Part shown: piece after piece, positions 41,714-50,560 of the stretch
Position numbering within the stretch: the stretch's first letter is position 1
Layout of the letters: each line of letters starts with the position of its first letter
Assembly: GCA_028532855.1 (NCBI GenBank)
Contig: JAQQAL010000049.1
Coordinates: 1 to 56,498, forward strand
DNA length: 56,498 nt
From: Candidatus Thalassospirochaeta sargassi
GTDB taxonomy: Bacteria > Spirochaetota > Spirochaetia > UBA9216
Direction of reading: 5' to 3'
Notes under the pieces: generated by a model
What the model was told of the DNA's origin: nothing
What the model saw: the letters and a program-made list of their open reading frames with translations, nothing else
Databases searched by the model: none
Translations under genes and position numbers: made by a program

Positions 41714-43165
41714 ATGAGAAATCTAATACGTAATATGAGTTTAATTCTATTAGTAATATTTTCTTCATCGATTGGATGGGCACAGGATCTTGCTGAAGGA
41801 ACAAAATCCATTGAGTTTTATCTTGCCGGTTATCTTGAAAATAATATCGATTTACAGCAATTAATGCTCGATGTTGAGGAAGCCGACGCTGAGCTGTATG
41901 AACTATATGTTGAAAATGGTGTTAATGTGGAAATATCAACAGGAAGTTCTACACTTACCTTCTCGGAAAGTGATGTGGAAATTGCTGCCTCGCCGTCTGT
42001 ATCGGTTACTATACCGAATGCAAATAATACATCTATAACAACTACTGTTCCGCTTACAGTAACTTTAGGGGATAGCACAGGAACATCCCTGGATGATGCA
42101 GGTGTATCCTTGAGTACAGAGATTATTTCGAGCACAGCAGATGAGAATTTGTTAACAAAAGAAGAATACCAGCGCGCTGTTACAGAAGCCGAGCAGGCAG
42201 TAGAAACAAAAAAAATATCTCTGCAGGTAGATTTTTGGGATGATGTTAGGGACATATACACCGCTGATCAGACGATGAAGACTGATGCAGACGAATTATA
42301 TGATAATAAAATTGCCTTAGATACCATTATTGCTCAGGGTTATGCGGAGAGTTCCTCAATATATCGAACGGCACAATTAGAGTTAAAAGAATCTGAATTT
42401 ACAGTTCAAAAAGATGAACGTGATTTACAGAAACTTCTCGGAGATTTTGCAGTTTCCTGTGGATTAAGCCCCAACTCAATAACGGAATTACCTGTAATTG
42501 ACGAAAACTATTTCAATATCGAATTGGTCTCTTTTGATAATTATCGTCGGGAAAATTTTATTGACCTTGAAGATGTAGTTTGGGATCACGAATACAATGA
42601 AAGACTTCGAGATGCCGAATCTGACTTTTCACTCTCACTTGATGCCGGTTATGGATATTCTGCATCATATGGTTCCATCGCAACCGAAGCAGAAAATGAG
42701 GTTTCCACCGGTTTAACCACCAGCTATAAAGGGCTCTCCACAAGTATAGGGGTGAGTACAAAGCTTGAAGATCCAGATGAACCTTCGATTACTTTTTCAT
42801 TCTCTTATGATTTTGGAACTGCAGAATTGGAAGACGTTTACGATATTATGGACGAAATAGATGAAAAGGGAGAACTGCTTGATATTGAGAGTGCGATAGA
42901 ATCCTGGGTTGAATATAGACAGGATGCATTTTCCGAAAAAGCTACACTTGAATGGACACGAGAGCAGAATGCAGAGCAACTGGCTCTCTATAAAGAAATG
43001 TATGAAGATTCCCAAAAATGGTTTGAGAGTGGCGACATTCCTGAAACTGATTTACTGCAGGCTGAGAACAGCTATGAAACCAAACTTGATGATTCAATAA
43101 TAACTATTATTGATTGCATCACATATAACATTGAAATCGAAGAACTTTTTATAGGAGAAAATTAA
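41714..43165 (+). CDS. TolC-like outer membrane efflux protein
   Basis: A 483-residue exported protein with a signal peptide (IRNMSLILLVIFSSSIGWAQ). It has long alpha-helical, Glu/Lys-rich segments alternating with strand regions: helix ~35-60, strands ~62-125, helix ~150-240, strands ~290-365 and helix ~370-470. This two-fold helix/strand arrangement matches TolC-type channels though sequence similarity is low. Its place directly before a periplasmic adaptor and a MacB-type ABC exporter (2-bp spacing) supports the call. Confidence 0.75.
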   Translation: MRNLIRNMSLILLVIFSSSIGWAQDLAEGTKSIEFYLAGYLENNIDLQQLMLDVEEADAELYELYVENGVNVEISTGSSTLTFSESDVEIAASPSVSVTIPNANNTSITTTVPLTVTLGDSTGTSLDDAGVSLSTEIISSTADENLLTKEEYQRAVTEAEQAVETKKISLQVDFWDDVRDIYTADQTMKTDADELYDNKIALDTIIAQGYAESSSIYRTAQLELKESEFTVQKDERDLQKLLGDFAVSCGLSPNSITELPVIDENYFNIELVSFDNYRRENFIDLEDVVWDHEYNERLRDAESDFSLSLDAGYGYSASYGSIATEAENEVSTGLTTSYKGLSTSIGVSTKLEDPDEPSITFSFSYDFGTAELEDVYDIMDEIDEKGELLDIESAIESWVEYRQDAFSEKATLEWTREQNAEQLALYKEMYEDSQKWFESGDIPETDLLQAENSYETKLDDSIITIIDCITYNIEIEELFIGEN

Positions 43166-43166
43166 T

Positions 43167-44213
43167 ATGAAGAATAAAAAAATAATTATTATTGTTTCAA
43201 TAATTCTGCTTATTGTGATAGCAGCAGTCAGTGTAATTCTTGTGAATAATTACAGAACAGCTTCAACCCTCGAAGGTGTAACATACACAGTAAGAAGTGA
43301 AACATATGAAAATCAAATTGATGTTTCCGGTTATATCGATGCTGCTGAAACTCAAACCTTATATGTTGCTTCAGACGCAACCGTTACAGCGATAAATGTA
43401 AGCGAAGGAGACTTTGTGAAAGCTGGTGATGTGCTGGTTCAATTCACAGATTCAGAAGAACAATATGATGTCGCTGAGGAAGAGTATAACATTGAACAGG
43501 CTGAAATAAGCGGCTCTGTAAAAGAAGTAGCTTTGATGAAAAAGAAACTTGAGATGCTGCAGGATGATTTAAAGGATAAACAGATCATTGCAACCTTTGA
43601 TGGTATTGTTGCATCCCTTGAAGCATCAGTTGGGGATTATTATGAAGCTGCTGATACAATCGGTACATTAATTAACCGCAAGTATTTAACTGCTGATGTT
43701 GAGGTTGTTGAAACGGATGTGTCAAAGCTGGAGGTTGGGCAAAAAATTACCCTTGATTTTCCTGCATATCCGGATGAGGAGATAGAAGGGGTTGTATATT
43801 CATGGCCCGCTATTGCCGAAATCAGTGATTCCGGTTCCACCGTTGTAATGGTAGAAATGCGTATTCTTGATGCTCCGGATGAGATTTTACCGAATTATTC
43901 ATTCACCGGTACTATAGCTGTCAGCGAGGCACAAGACATCCTTTTAGTTGAACGATATGCGATAGGACATGACGAGGAAACAGGTGCATTTGTAGAAGTA
44001 GTTGAAGAAAATAATTCAACCACAAAAATACCTGTAAAGGTTGAATCGTACGGCACCAATTATGTAAAAATACTAAGCGGAGTAGAAGAGGGTGCTGTAT
44101 TAACAGCACAGATAGAGAATACCTCCGGCAGTGCAGTTGAACAGGGCGGCGTAATGAGCGGTATGATAGGCGGGGGAGCTGCCGGTGGGCCGCCTGCCGG
44201 CGGCCCGCAATAA
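43167..44213 (+). CDS. periplasmic adaptor (MacA/HlyD family)
   Basis: A 348-residue membrane fusion protein with one N-terminal membrane helix (KIIIIVSIILLIVIAAVSVI). A lipoyl-like half motif IDAAETQTLYVASDATVTAI pairs with IIATFDGIVASLEASVGDYY around a short hairpin (~100-135). A beta-barrel domain and a membrane-proximal domain (GTNYVKILSGVEEGAVLTAQ) follow. The short hairpin matches MacA-type adaptors. The C-terminus is a Gly/Pro-rich tail. It links the ABC exporter to the TolC-like channel. Confidence 0.88.
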   Translation: MKNKKIIIIVSIILLIVIAAVSVILVNNYRTASTLEGVTYTVRSETYENQIDVSGYIDAAETQTLYVASDATVTAINVSEGDFVKAGDVLVQFTDSEEQYDVAEEEYNIEQAEISGSVKEVALMKKKLEMLQDDLKDKQIIATFDGIVASLEASVGDYYEAADTIGTLINRKYLTADVEVVETDVSKLEVGQKITLDFPAYPDEEIEGVVYSWPAIAEISDSGSTVVMVEMRILDAPDEILPNYSFTGTIAVSEAQDILLVERYAIGHDEETGAFVEVVEENNSTTKIPVKVESYGTNYVKILSGVEEGAVLTAQIENTSGSAVEQGGVMSGMIGGGAAGGPPAGGPQ

Positions 44214-44225
44214 AAGAGGTTTGAA

Positions 44226-44975
44226 ATGGGACAGAATACAATAATCAGTTTAGCTGATGTACGCAAAATATATATTATGGGTGAAACAGAGGTTCATGCA
44301 CTTAGAGGTGTTGCATTCGACATTGAACAGGGCGAACTCGTTTCAATTATGGGACCTTCGGGATCCGGTAAATCTACCTGTATGAACATGATAGGTTGTC
44401 TTGATCGTCCTACGAGTGGAGATGTTGCGATAAATGGAAAACTTACAGCACAAATGACTGAGAAAGAACTTGCCCATTTGCGAAATGAAACTGTTGGATT
44501 TGTTTTTCAGCAATACCATCTTCTGACAAATATGACTGTGTCGGAAAATGTTATGCTGCCCCTCAGGTATCAGGGCATATCTGTACCGGAGCGGAAGGAG
44601 AGAGCTGAAGCAGCCTTAAGGCTGGTAGGTCTTGAAGACCGGCTGAATCATCGTCCTTCTGAGCTTTCCGGTGGTCAAAAACAGCGGGTTGCAATTGCCC
44701 GGGCTACTGCAAGCCGGCCTAAAATTATTCTGGCGGACGAACCGACAGGTGCCCTGGATTCTGAAACCGGAAGAAATGTTATGAAACTGTTCCGTGAAAT
44801 CAATAAAACAGGAACAACGGTTGTTCTAATAACTCATGATCCTGGAATTGGACACAGTGCTGACCGCTGCATAAATATTTTTGATGGTAAAATTTCCAGC
44901 GATGAACGAACTGATAAAACGCTGGCAGCGCATCTTGATGAAGAATCCCTCGGGAAGGAGGCGTGTAATGTTTGA
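44226..44975 (+). CDS. MacB-type ABC exporter ATP-binding protein
   Basis: A 249-residue LolD/MacB-type ATPase with Walker A GPSGSGKST, signature LSGGQKQR, Walker B IILADEPTGALD and the MacB-class sequence GFVFQQYHLLTNMTVSENVMLPL. A ~25-residue tail follows the nucleotide-binding domain. The gene overlaps the permease by 8 bp. With the adaptor and channel it forms a tripartite exporter for a peptide, lipid or drug. Confidence 0.93.
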   Translation: MGQNTIISLADVRKIYIMGETEVHALRGVAFDIEQGELVSIMGPSGSGKSTCMNMIGCLDRPTSGDVAINGKLTAQMTEKELAHLRNETVGFVFQQYHLLTNMTVSENVMLPLRYQGISVPERKERAEAALRLVGLEDRLNHRPSELSGGQKQRVAIARATASRPKIILADEPTGALDSETGRNVMKLFREINKTGTTVVLITHDPGIGHSADRCINIFDGKISSDERTDKTLAAHLDEESLGKEACNV

Positions 44976-46167
44976 AGATTTATTAAATGCGCTTAAGAAT
45001 TTCGGGCAGAACAGAGTACGTACATTTTTGTCTTTGCTTGGTATTATCATCGGCGTTGGTTCTGTAATTATCATAACAACTCTCGGATACAGTGCTACAC
45101 AAAGTGTGACCTCAACCTTTGGCGACAGCGGACTGGATCAATTACAAATTTCCGAAGGATTCATGAGCCGCCAGGGGCAAAGTGCTTACGATTTGAGTTT
45201 TGATGAAGATTTTAGAGAAGATCTATGGGACAACATCGATGGTTTAGATACTATTTATTACGTTAATAATGTTAGCAGCACATTACGTCTTACAGAAGGC
45301 TCGGAAGCATCGGTAACCGTCAGCGGCATCGAACACAATTATCTCGAATCAGCCGGAGCTGAGCTTATGGAAGGCGAGTGGTTTTCTGTTAGTGATGATT
45401 ACATGGGAGCTCAAAAAATAATTTTAGGTTATGATACAGCTGATTCCCTCTTTCCTAATGGCGATGGACTTGGTCAAAAAATAATTGTAGACACAGGTGA
45501 ATATACATATGGCTTCACCGTCGCAGGAATTCTCGAAGATAAGGATTCCGGGATGGTAGACACAAGTGAGGCGGCTTATTTCCCAAGAGGTTTTTACATA
45601 AAAAAAATTAATGCAAACCCGGAAGCAGACTCAATTCTGGTACAGGTATTAGATCAAAATGAAACATCTGATACTGAAGATGAAATTACAGATTGGGTAG
45701 AAAGTTTTTCAGGGGAGGAAGATCTGGTCAGTGTCCGTTCGATGGCGAGTATGCTCGAGAAAGTAGATGAAACTCTAAGCACTATTTCGCTTCTGCTTGC
45801 CAGTGTTGCTGGGATCTCTCTCTTAGTTGGCGGTATCGGAATTATGAACATCATGATTGTTACAGTGACAGAGCGGCGCAAAGAGATTGGAATTAGAAAA
45901 GCCCTGGGGGCGACTCCTTCAGCAATAAAAAGTCAATTTTTGGTAGAGGCTGCGGCAATTACGATTATAGGTGGCACCATTGGTATTATTGTTGGTATTA
46001 TAATCAGTGTAATTGCAACATACATCATGAACTGGAGTTTTAATATTCAATGGAGCGCGGTACTCTTCAGTTTCGCCTTTAGTGCCCTGGTTGGATTATT
46101 TTTCGGATACAACCCTGCCGCACGCGCAGCAAGGCTTGATCCTGTAGATGCACTTGCTTCTGAATAA
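44968..46167 (+). CDS. MacB-type ABC exporter permease
   Basis: A 399-residue permease with four membrane helices: one near residues 20-45, then three C-terminal ones at ~275-385. A large extracytoplasmic MacB_PCD domain lies between them. Landmarks are FGQNRVRTFLSLLGIIIGVGSVI, TVTERRKEIGIRKALGATPS and PAARAARLDPVDALASE at the end. ATG 44968 with AAGGAGG at 44955-44961 is chosen over an earlier in-frame start at 44881. It ends the four-gene export operon, and a terminator follows. Confidence 0.93.
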   Translation: MFEDLLNALKNFGQNRVRTFLSLLGIIIGVGSVIIITTLGYSATQSVTSTFGDSGLDQLQISEGFMSRQGQSAYDLSFDEDFREDLWDNIDGLDTIYYVNNVSSTLRLTEGSEASVTVSGIEHNYLESAGAELMEGEWFSVSDDYMGAQKIILGYDTADSLFPNGDGLGQKIIVDTGEYTYGFTVAGILEDKDSGMVDTSEAAYFPRGFYIKKINANPEADSILVQVLDQNETSDTEDEITDWVESFSGEEDLVSVRSMASMLEKVDETLSTISLLLASVAGISLLVGGIGIMNIMIVTVTERRKEIGIRKALGATPSAIKSQFLVEAAAITIIGGTIGIIVGIIISVIATYIMNWSFNIQWSAVLFSFAFSALVGLFFGYNPAARAARLDPVDALASE

Positions 46168-46187
46168 CATCATCATCCAGCTCGAAT

Positions 46188-46224
46188 AAAAAACCGGACA
46201 ACAATGAACTGATGCCCGGTTTTT
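46188..46224 (+). terminator. intrinsic terminator after the MacB operon
   Basis: AAAAACCGG, within the A-rich run ending at 46197, pairs with CCGGTTTTT (46216-46224). The loop is ~18 nt. It lies 20 bp after the permease stop. Confidence 0.8.
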
Positions 46225-46309
46225 CTATTTTTCAAGGTATCTGCCTTTTTTTTTATTTCCCAAATATTAAAAGATACACTTTAGTCTCAGGCAGTGTTAA
46301 AATATTATC

Positions 46310-47257
46310 ATGAATAAAATAAAAATCGGAATAAGCAGCTGCCTTCTGGGCAATGAGGTCAGGTTCGACGGCCAGCATAAACATGACAGGTTTATTACAG
46401 GTACTCTTGGGAAATGGTGCGAATTTGTTCCAGTCTGTCCCGAGGTAGAATGTGGACTATCTATACCCCGTGAGTCAATGCGGCTCGTGGGTACTAAGGA
46501 CAGCTTTCGACTTATAACAAATAAAACCCGGGAGGATATAACCCCAAGAATGCTCAGCTGGGCGGAAAAAAGACTTGATGAGCTGGAAACCGAGGATCTT
46601 GTGGCGTTTATCTTCAAGACAAAGAGCCCATCAAGCGGACTGCGCGCGGTTAAGATCTATAAAGAAGACGGTAATGTAGCTTATAGAAATGGACGGGGGC
46701 TATTTACCGGGCTTTTTACGGAACGCTTTCCTCATATTCCTGTTGAGGATGAGGGCCGGCTGCATGACCCGGGGATAAGGGAGAATTTTATTGAGAAGAT
46801 CTTTATCCTCGAGAGATGGAAGGAAAGTGTGCGCGGGGGGGCGGAATCGGCCCTTGTCGATTTTCACGCAAGACATAAGTACACCCTGATGGCCCACAGC
46901 CCGCAGAAGCTGAAGGAGCTGGGAAAAATTACCGCTTCAGTTGGGAATTCGGATTATACCGCTGCGCGGGACAAATACCTGGATATTCTGCTTGGAGCAC
47001 TTGATAACAAAAAAACTGTTTCTAAAAATACAAACGTTCTGCAGCATATTATGGGGTATTTTAAAAAAAATCTGGACTCTGATGAGAAAGCTGAGCTTGC
47101 TGAGATTATCGGCAGGTATAAATCAGGCTATGTTCCCCTGATTGTTCCGGTAACCCTCCTGAATCACTTTGTCAGAAAATATGATCAGCCTTATCTTAAA
47201 AATCAGTACTACCTTAATCCTCATCCGTTTGAGATTGGGCTGCTTAACCATGTATAG
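46310..47257 (+). CDS. DUF523-DUF1722 fusion protein (YbgA-like)
   Basis: A 315-residue two-domain protein. The N-terminal DUF523 part (~1-150) shows KIGISSCLLGNEVRFDGQHK, PVCPEVECGLSIPRE and an FKTKSPSSGLRAVKIY segment, with paired cysteines that may bind metal or a sulfur substrate. The C-terminal DUF1722 part (~185-310) contains FHARHKYTLMAHSP and ends near NPHPFEIGLL. The same fusion is common in bacteria. Neither domain has a settled role, although DUF523/DUF1722 proteins have been linked to tRNA or thiouracil chemistry. The last 14 bp overlap a gene remnant on the other strand. Confidence 0.85.
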   Translation: MNKIKIGISSCLLGNEVRFDGQHKHDRFITGTLGKWCEFVPVCPEVECGLSIPRESMRLVGTKDSFRLITNKTREDITPRMLSWAEKRLDELETEDLVAFIFKTKSPSSGLRAVKIYKEDGNVAYRNGRGLFTGLFTERFPHIPVEDEGRLHDPGIRENFIEKIFILERWKESVRGGAESALVDFHARHKYTLMAHSPQKLKELGKITASVGNSDYTAARDKYLDILLGALDNKKTVSKNTNVLQHIMGYFKKNLDSDEKAELAEIIGRYKSGYVPLIVPVTLLNHFVRKYDQPYLKNQYYLNPHPFEIGLLNHV

Positions 47258-47372
47258 TGAGGTGTTCTGTGGATGATAAACGAAAGCTGTTGTCAAGGTT
47301 GTCAGGATTATCGAATAGCTCTATCATTTTTTCACGAGGTAAATCTACTAAAACTTCAACTTTATAATGCAT
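47244..47372 (-). pseudogene. truncated SRPBCC (START/polyketide cyclase-like) gene remnant
   Basis: A 42-codon frame starting MHYKVEVLVDLPREKMIELF and continuing DNPDNLDNSF matches the N-terminus of SRPBCC-family proteins, which are normally ~150 residues. A strong GGAGGA lies just before the ATG. The frame ends 14 bp inside the 3' end of the DUF523-DUF1722 gene on the other strand, so the rest of the gene has been lost, probably by deletion. A short product may still be translated. Confidence 0.65.
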
Positions 47373-47422
47373 TGTTTACTATCCTCCGAACTTGAATACT
47401 AACCTAAGCCTATAATTATTTA

Positions 47423-47845
47423 TCAATCTTCCTCAGGCAATACAAACTCCAGACCCCAACTTGTGCTGTACTTGTCTATAAGGTCCCCATAAATAGAACC
47501 CCAGAATGTATTGCCGATTGGCATGTTTACTCTACCTTCTTCAGACAGGGCTTTGTAAGCTTTTCGTAGTTCATTCTCCGAATCAAATACAACATGCAGA
47601 AATACTGTGTTGTTTACAGAGGTTTCGTCTACTATTGAATCTGACAAGTAGATTGACAGGTCTTTATTAATGTTGAGAGTACCGTGCATGATCTTGTTCT
47701 GCCAGTCATCATGCACGGGCATCTTGGGATCAGGCGGCATCTCCCTCCATCGCATAACCTCTATTGTTCCTCCAAAAATGCTCTGATAAAAGTTTATTGC
47801 TTCTTCAGCATTACCGGGTAAATTGATATAAGGAGTTATCGTCAT
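47423..47845 (-). CDS. PhnB-like VOC family protein
   Basis: A 140-residue VOC protein of the PhnB/3-dmu-9 type. Landmarks are TPYINLPGNAEEAINFYQSIFGG, IMHGTLNINKDLSIYLSD and a C-terminal FWGSIYGDLIDKYSTSWGLEF, close to the family form (FG..YG...D.fG..W). These proteins are widespread single-gene products without an assigned reaction. The truncated SRPBCC remnant lies 51 bp downstream on the same strand. Confidence 0.85.
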   Translation of the reverse strand: MTITPYINLPGNAEEAINFYQSIFGGTIEVMRWREMPPDPKMPVHDDWQNKIMHGTLNINKDLSIYLSDSIVDETSVNNTVFLHVVFDSENELRKAYKALSEEGRVNMPIGNTFWGSIYGDLIDKYSTSWGLEFVLPEED

Positions 47846-48004
47846 CTATTTTTCTCCTTGATTCTATATATAAAAAGTAATACTTTGCAGATCAAATGGC
47901 AATTAAATTCCCATTTACTTATAATTACACAAGAGTCCAATCGACTTTGCAGGAAATATCCTGAAAACTGATATCCAGGATCAGGCAAAACTGCCTCTGA
48001 TGAA

Positions 48005-48070
48005 TTGAACTGAGTATGTATCGCTATGTTGTCCATATACTGCTGTATTTAGCAGCATATGGATAGCTTG
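48005..48070. repeat. dispersed hairpin repeat, copy 1 (partial)
   Basis: About 40 bases (48024-48063) are nearly identical to repeats at 52.2 and 56.15 kb, with the core hairpin CTGCT-GTATTT-AGCAG. The left part (TTGAACTGAGTATG) is a diverged form of the other copies' TGAACTCAGTGTG. The right part is lost and replaced by transposase sequence. Confidence 0.8.
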
Positions 48071-48071
48071 T

Positions 48072-48400
48072 ATGGGAAACCATATGAAAAAGGAATTATG
48101 CATTCAGGCCATTGACGACGCATATAAAAGCAAAACTCCCGGAAGCGGTGTATTTATTCATAGTGACGTCGGGAAGTGCTATGACAATGCCCGGATGGAA
48201 AGTTTCTTTGTAACACTGAAGAAAGAGAAACTGTATAAAATGAATACAAGGAAAATGAGATGATAACAATAAAAAACCATAATCAGGCGTTACGTCATGG
48301 TTTACTATCATTGGAAGCGTATCAGTATGGGTGAACCAAAAGGAGGCTGGCCTCCTGTTATTTACAAGGAGAAAGAAGCTACTCAGGAAAAGGCTTCATA
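48072..48400 (+). pseudogene. IS3-family transposase remnant with internal deletion
   Basis: A frame (ATG 48072) reads KELCIQAIDDAYKSKTPGSG, then VFIHSDVG joined directly to KCYDNARMESFFVTLKKEKLY. In intact IS3/IS150-type ORFB proteins the HSD(R)G motif and the CYDNA-x-ESFF motif are about 25 residues apart, so an internal piece of the DDE domain is missing. After the stop at 48263, another frame reads YYHWKRISMGEPKGG, which may be a decayed end (YNxxRxHxxLG). The element is inactive. Confidence 0.72.
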
Positions 48401-48786
48401 AAATAATTGGGGTATTTAGAGACTGCACCGATGTTGACATTTCCAATCACCTGATTCACCTGAATCGTCATCCTCCCATTCTGTATCGAAAAGAGAGCAT
48501 CCTGCTAACACAACTACGAGAAGAACTGCAGAAAAAAATATTTATTTATATACACAACCTTTCCTATAAATTTTAATTTTATATTATTGTCACAATGTTA
48601 ATGCTTAATGAGAATACAGAATAAATTTCAGCAGTCTGGAGGGCTTGATGGTTGTGGTGCAGGCCATGTCGTATGGATTTCTCATACTCTGAGATAAAAC
48701 CTATTTTGAATTTTCTCGAACTATTTAAACTAAATTTAAGTTTCATGTTTTACAGTCTTCTAAAAATAATTTTTCGAGGAGATTTT
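48401..48786. other. non-coding stretch between IS remnant and lipoprotein gene
   Basis: No protein family, strong hairpin or promoter is evident across this ~390-bp stretch. Open frames exist (for example one reaching 48576) but their translations resemble no family and have no good ribosome site. The stretch directly before 48787 has GAGGAG as the ribosome site of the lipoprotein gene. Confidence 0.4.
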
Positions 48787-49620
48787 ATGAAAATACCGAA
48801 GGCCTTTTTGTTGCAGAAATTGTTCGTGCTATTTCTGCTGACTGTTTTCAGCGGTTGTTCGATGCTACTTTCTGCACCAGAGCCAATGATTACAAATATT
48901 ACAGACACCGATTTTGATTTTTCCACAGAAACTGGAGGAACTGCAAAAATAACTGTTACAGGGTCAACGATAGGCGATTCCGAGGGACTGATCACTAATT
49001 ATACCGGAACCCTAAAGTTGTATTATGCAAGCTCATATGGAACTGACTATGCAGTGAGGATTGGGGATGAAATAACCGTTGATGGTGTTTTTTCGGAGGA
49101 AATTACACTAACATTCACAAGTGTTGGAGAATATAAGCTTACTGCTGAACTTTCAGATACATATGATAATGTGGTAACCAAAACATTCACTGTTAGGTTT
49201 TATCCTAGTATCCTTGATGATGTTGATACAATCACTGAAATTGATGATAGTAGTGCTCCTTATAGAATAGAGAAAACAAGAACTTCGACATCTGATGTTT
49301 GGTATTCAATGACAATGAATGATGAAGATGCAGATGTTAGACAATGTTTCCACTGGGGAGACTACTATGATAAGTCTACTTCAGACAGTTACACGGCAGA
49401 TATCTATGTTTCAATATATGATCATTCAGGAGCTTTAATCGAAGGGCCTAGAGATAATGGTTGGTGGGCCTCGGGGAGTTATGCTTCAGATATCGATTCG
49501 ATTAACGATGGGATTGAGCTTTTTTGTGACACTCATTATTCTCTAGGAGAAACCTTGTTCGTCAAAGTTACAGGCAGTAGCGGAACATTTGGATTTTATA
49601 CATACTGTCCGGGATATTAA
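48787..49620 (+). CDS. predicted lipoprotein with Ig/PKD-like domain
   Basis: A 277-residue exported lipoprotein. The signal peptide ends LTVFSGCSM, a clear lipobox. The mature protein has a beta-sandwich-like segment, ITGDS-like turns and the strands FSEEITLTFTSVGEYKLTAEL (PKD/Ig-like, ~55-140). A second Asp/Ser/Tyr-rich domain with several Trp and a final TFGFYTYCPGY follows. ATG 48787 follows GAGGAG at a good distance; upstream in-frame codons are ignored. It lies alone among IS fragments, so it is probably acquired DNA. A hairpin terminator follows. Confidence 0.65.
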   Translation: MKIPKAFLLQKLFVLFLLTVFSGCSMLLSAPEPMITNITDTDFDFSTETGGTAKITVTGSTIGDSEGLITNYTGTLKLYYASSYGTDYAVRIGDEITVDGVFSEEITLTFTSVGEYKLTAELSDTYDNVVTKTFTVRFYPSILDDVDTITEIDDSSAPYRIEKTRTSTSDVWYSMTMNDEDADVRQCFHWGDYYDKSTSDSYTADIYVSIYDHSGALIEGPRDNGWWASGSYASDIDSINDGIELFCDTHYSLGETLFVKVTGSSGTFGFYTYCPGY

Positions 49621-49631
49621 TCCATCTGCAG

Positions 49632-49660
49632 AAAGAGGTAGGCTGACCACCTGCCTCTTT
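49632..49660 (+). terminator. hairpin after the lipoprotein gene
   Basis: AAAGAGGTAGG (49632-49642) pairs with CCTGCCTCTTT (49650-49660) with one G-U pair and a 7-nt loop. The final T's are part of the stem, so it is only a fair intrinsic terminator. Confidence 0.6.
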
Positions 49661-49769
49661 GATATGGAAATTGCAGAACGAAATCATTGGCATGGAAAAA
49701 GAACCTGTAAATATATTGTTTAACTGCAATTTTTATTCATCGATGATCCGTTCTCTGTATTTAATCTGG

Positions 49770-50265
49770 AAGCGGTTCATTGCAGGTTTCCATTCACGAA
49801 GTTGAAGTGCTAAAGCAGCGAAATAACAAAGATGAAAATAAAGAAATCAAAGAAGGCGAAGTGCCTAAAGACTGGACAGATAATAAATTATGCACTCACC
49901 AGTGCCGAACTACATGATTCACAAGTATTAGAAGAGTTATTGGAAGAATCGAATTCGCATCATGAATTATCTGCTGACAGTGCTTACTCTGAAGCACCGA
50001 TAAAAGAAATAGTGTCTGAATTGAAAATAAGAAATCGAATACATGAAAAAGGATATAAAAATAATCCATTGACCGAAAAACAAAAATTAAAGAATCGTAA
50101 AAAATCCAAGACACGAGCGAGAGTGGAACACGTGTTTGGATTTATGGTTAATTCTATGCAGGAGAATTTTATCCGGTATATAGGTCAGGAAATAGCGGAA
50201 ATTGTTATTGGATGAAATAATCTTGTTTATAATATGATGAGGTATATTCAAATATGCCCTACATA
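49770..50265 (+). pseudogene. IS5-family transposase remnant
   Basis: Two frames carry parts of an IS5-type DDE transposase. From ~49790 one reads EVEVLKQRNNKDENKEIKEG then EVPKDW; the frame at 49832-50215 reads ALTSAELHDSQVLEELLEES, SADSAYSE, IHEKGYKNNPLTEKQK and RARVEHVFGFMVNSM. The middle (the first catalytic block) is missing, and the two pieces are in different frames. At 50213 an in-frame TGA breaks the C-terminus, which continues as NNLVYNMMRY. At least one deletion and one nonsense change make it inactive. Confidence 0.78.
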
Positions 50266-50366
50266 ATGGGACATTATAGGATGATGGATGTATCGGAATT
50301 CCGATGCAATGACAAATGAGCTACTTATGTTTCAATTAGCATAGCAGAAGGTTTTTCGGGTAGTTT

Positions 50367-50560
50367 TTAGAGGTGTCCAGGAATCAAATTCCCTTCTGCA
50401 ATAAGCTGATTAACATAGGTCCGGGCTTCATGTTTTTTCGCCTTTCCGGTGGACAGACGAATTCTTTTCCCCTCCGGGGAGTACACACGGTAATAATAAA
50501 CTGACTCCCCGGAGGCATTGTTCGTTTATAAAGTTGAACTTCTTCTTTCTTGTATCTCAT
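50367..50560 (-). pseudogene. tyrosine recombinase N-terminal fragment with frameshift
   Basis: The ATG overlaps the stop of the AbiEii gene (ATGA) and starts MRYKKEEVQLYKR. After about 13 codons the homologous reading shifts by one frame to NASGESVYYYRVYSPEGKRI, then RLSTGKAKKHEARTYVNQL, ending at 50367. This is the arm-binding N-terminal domain of phage-type integrases. The SAM-like core and the catalytic R-H-R-Y domain are absent. It is probably the remnant of the integrase that brought in this region. Confidence 0.65.

Noticed and set aside
48331-48576. 81-codon frame after the IS3 remnant
   Set aside because: No family similarity, no ribosome site, and part of it reads IS remnant in another frame.
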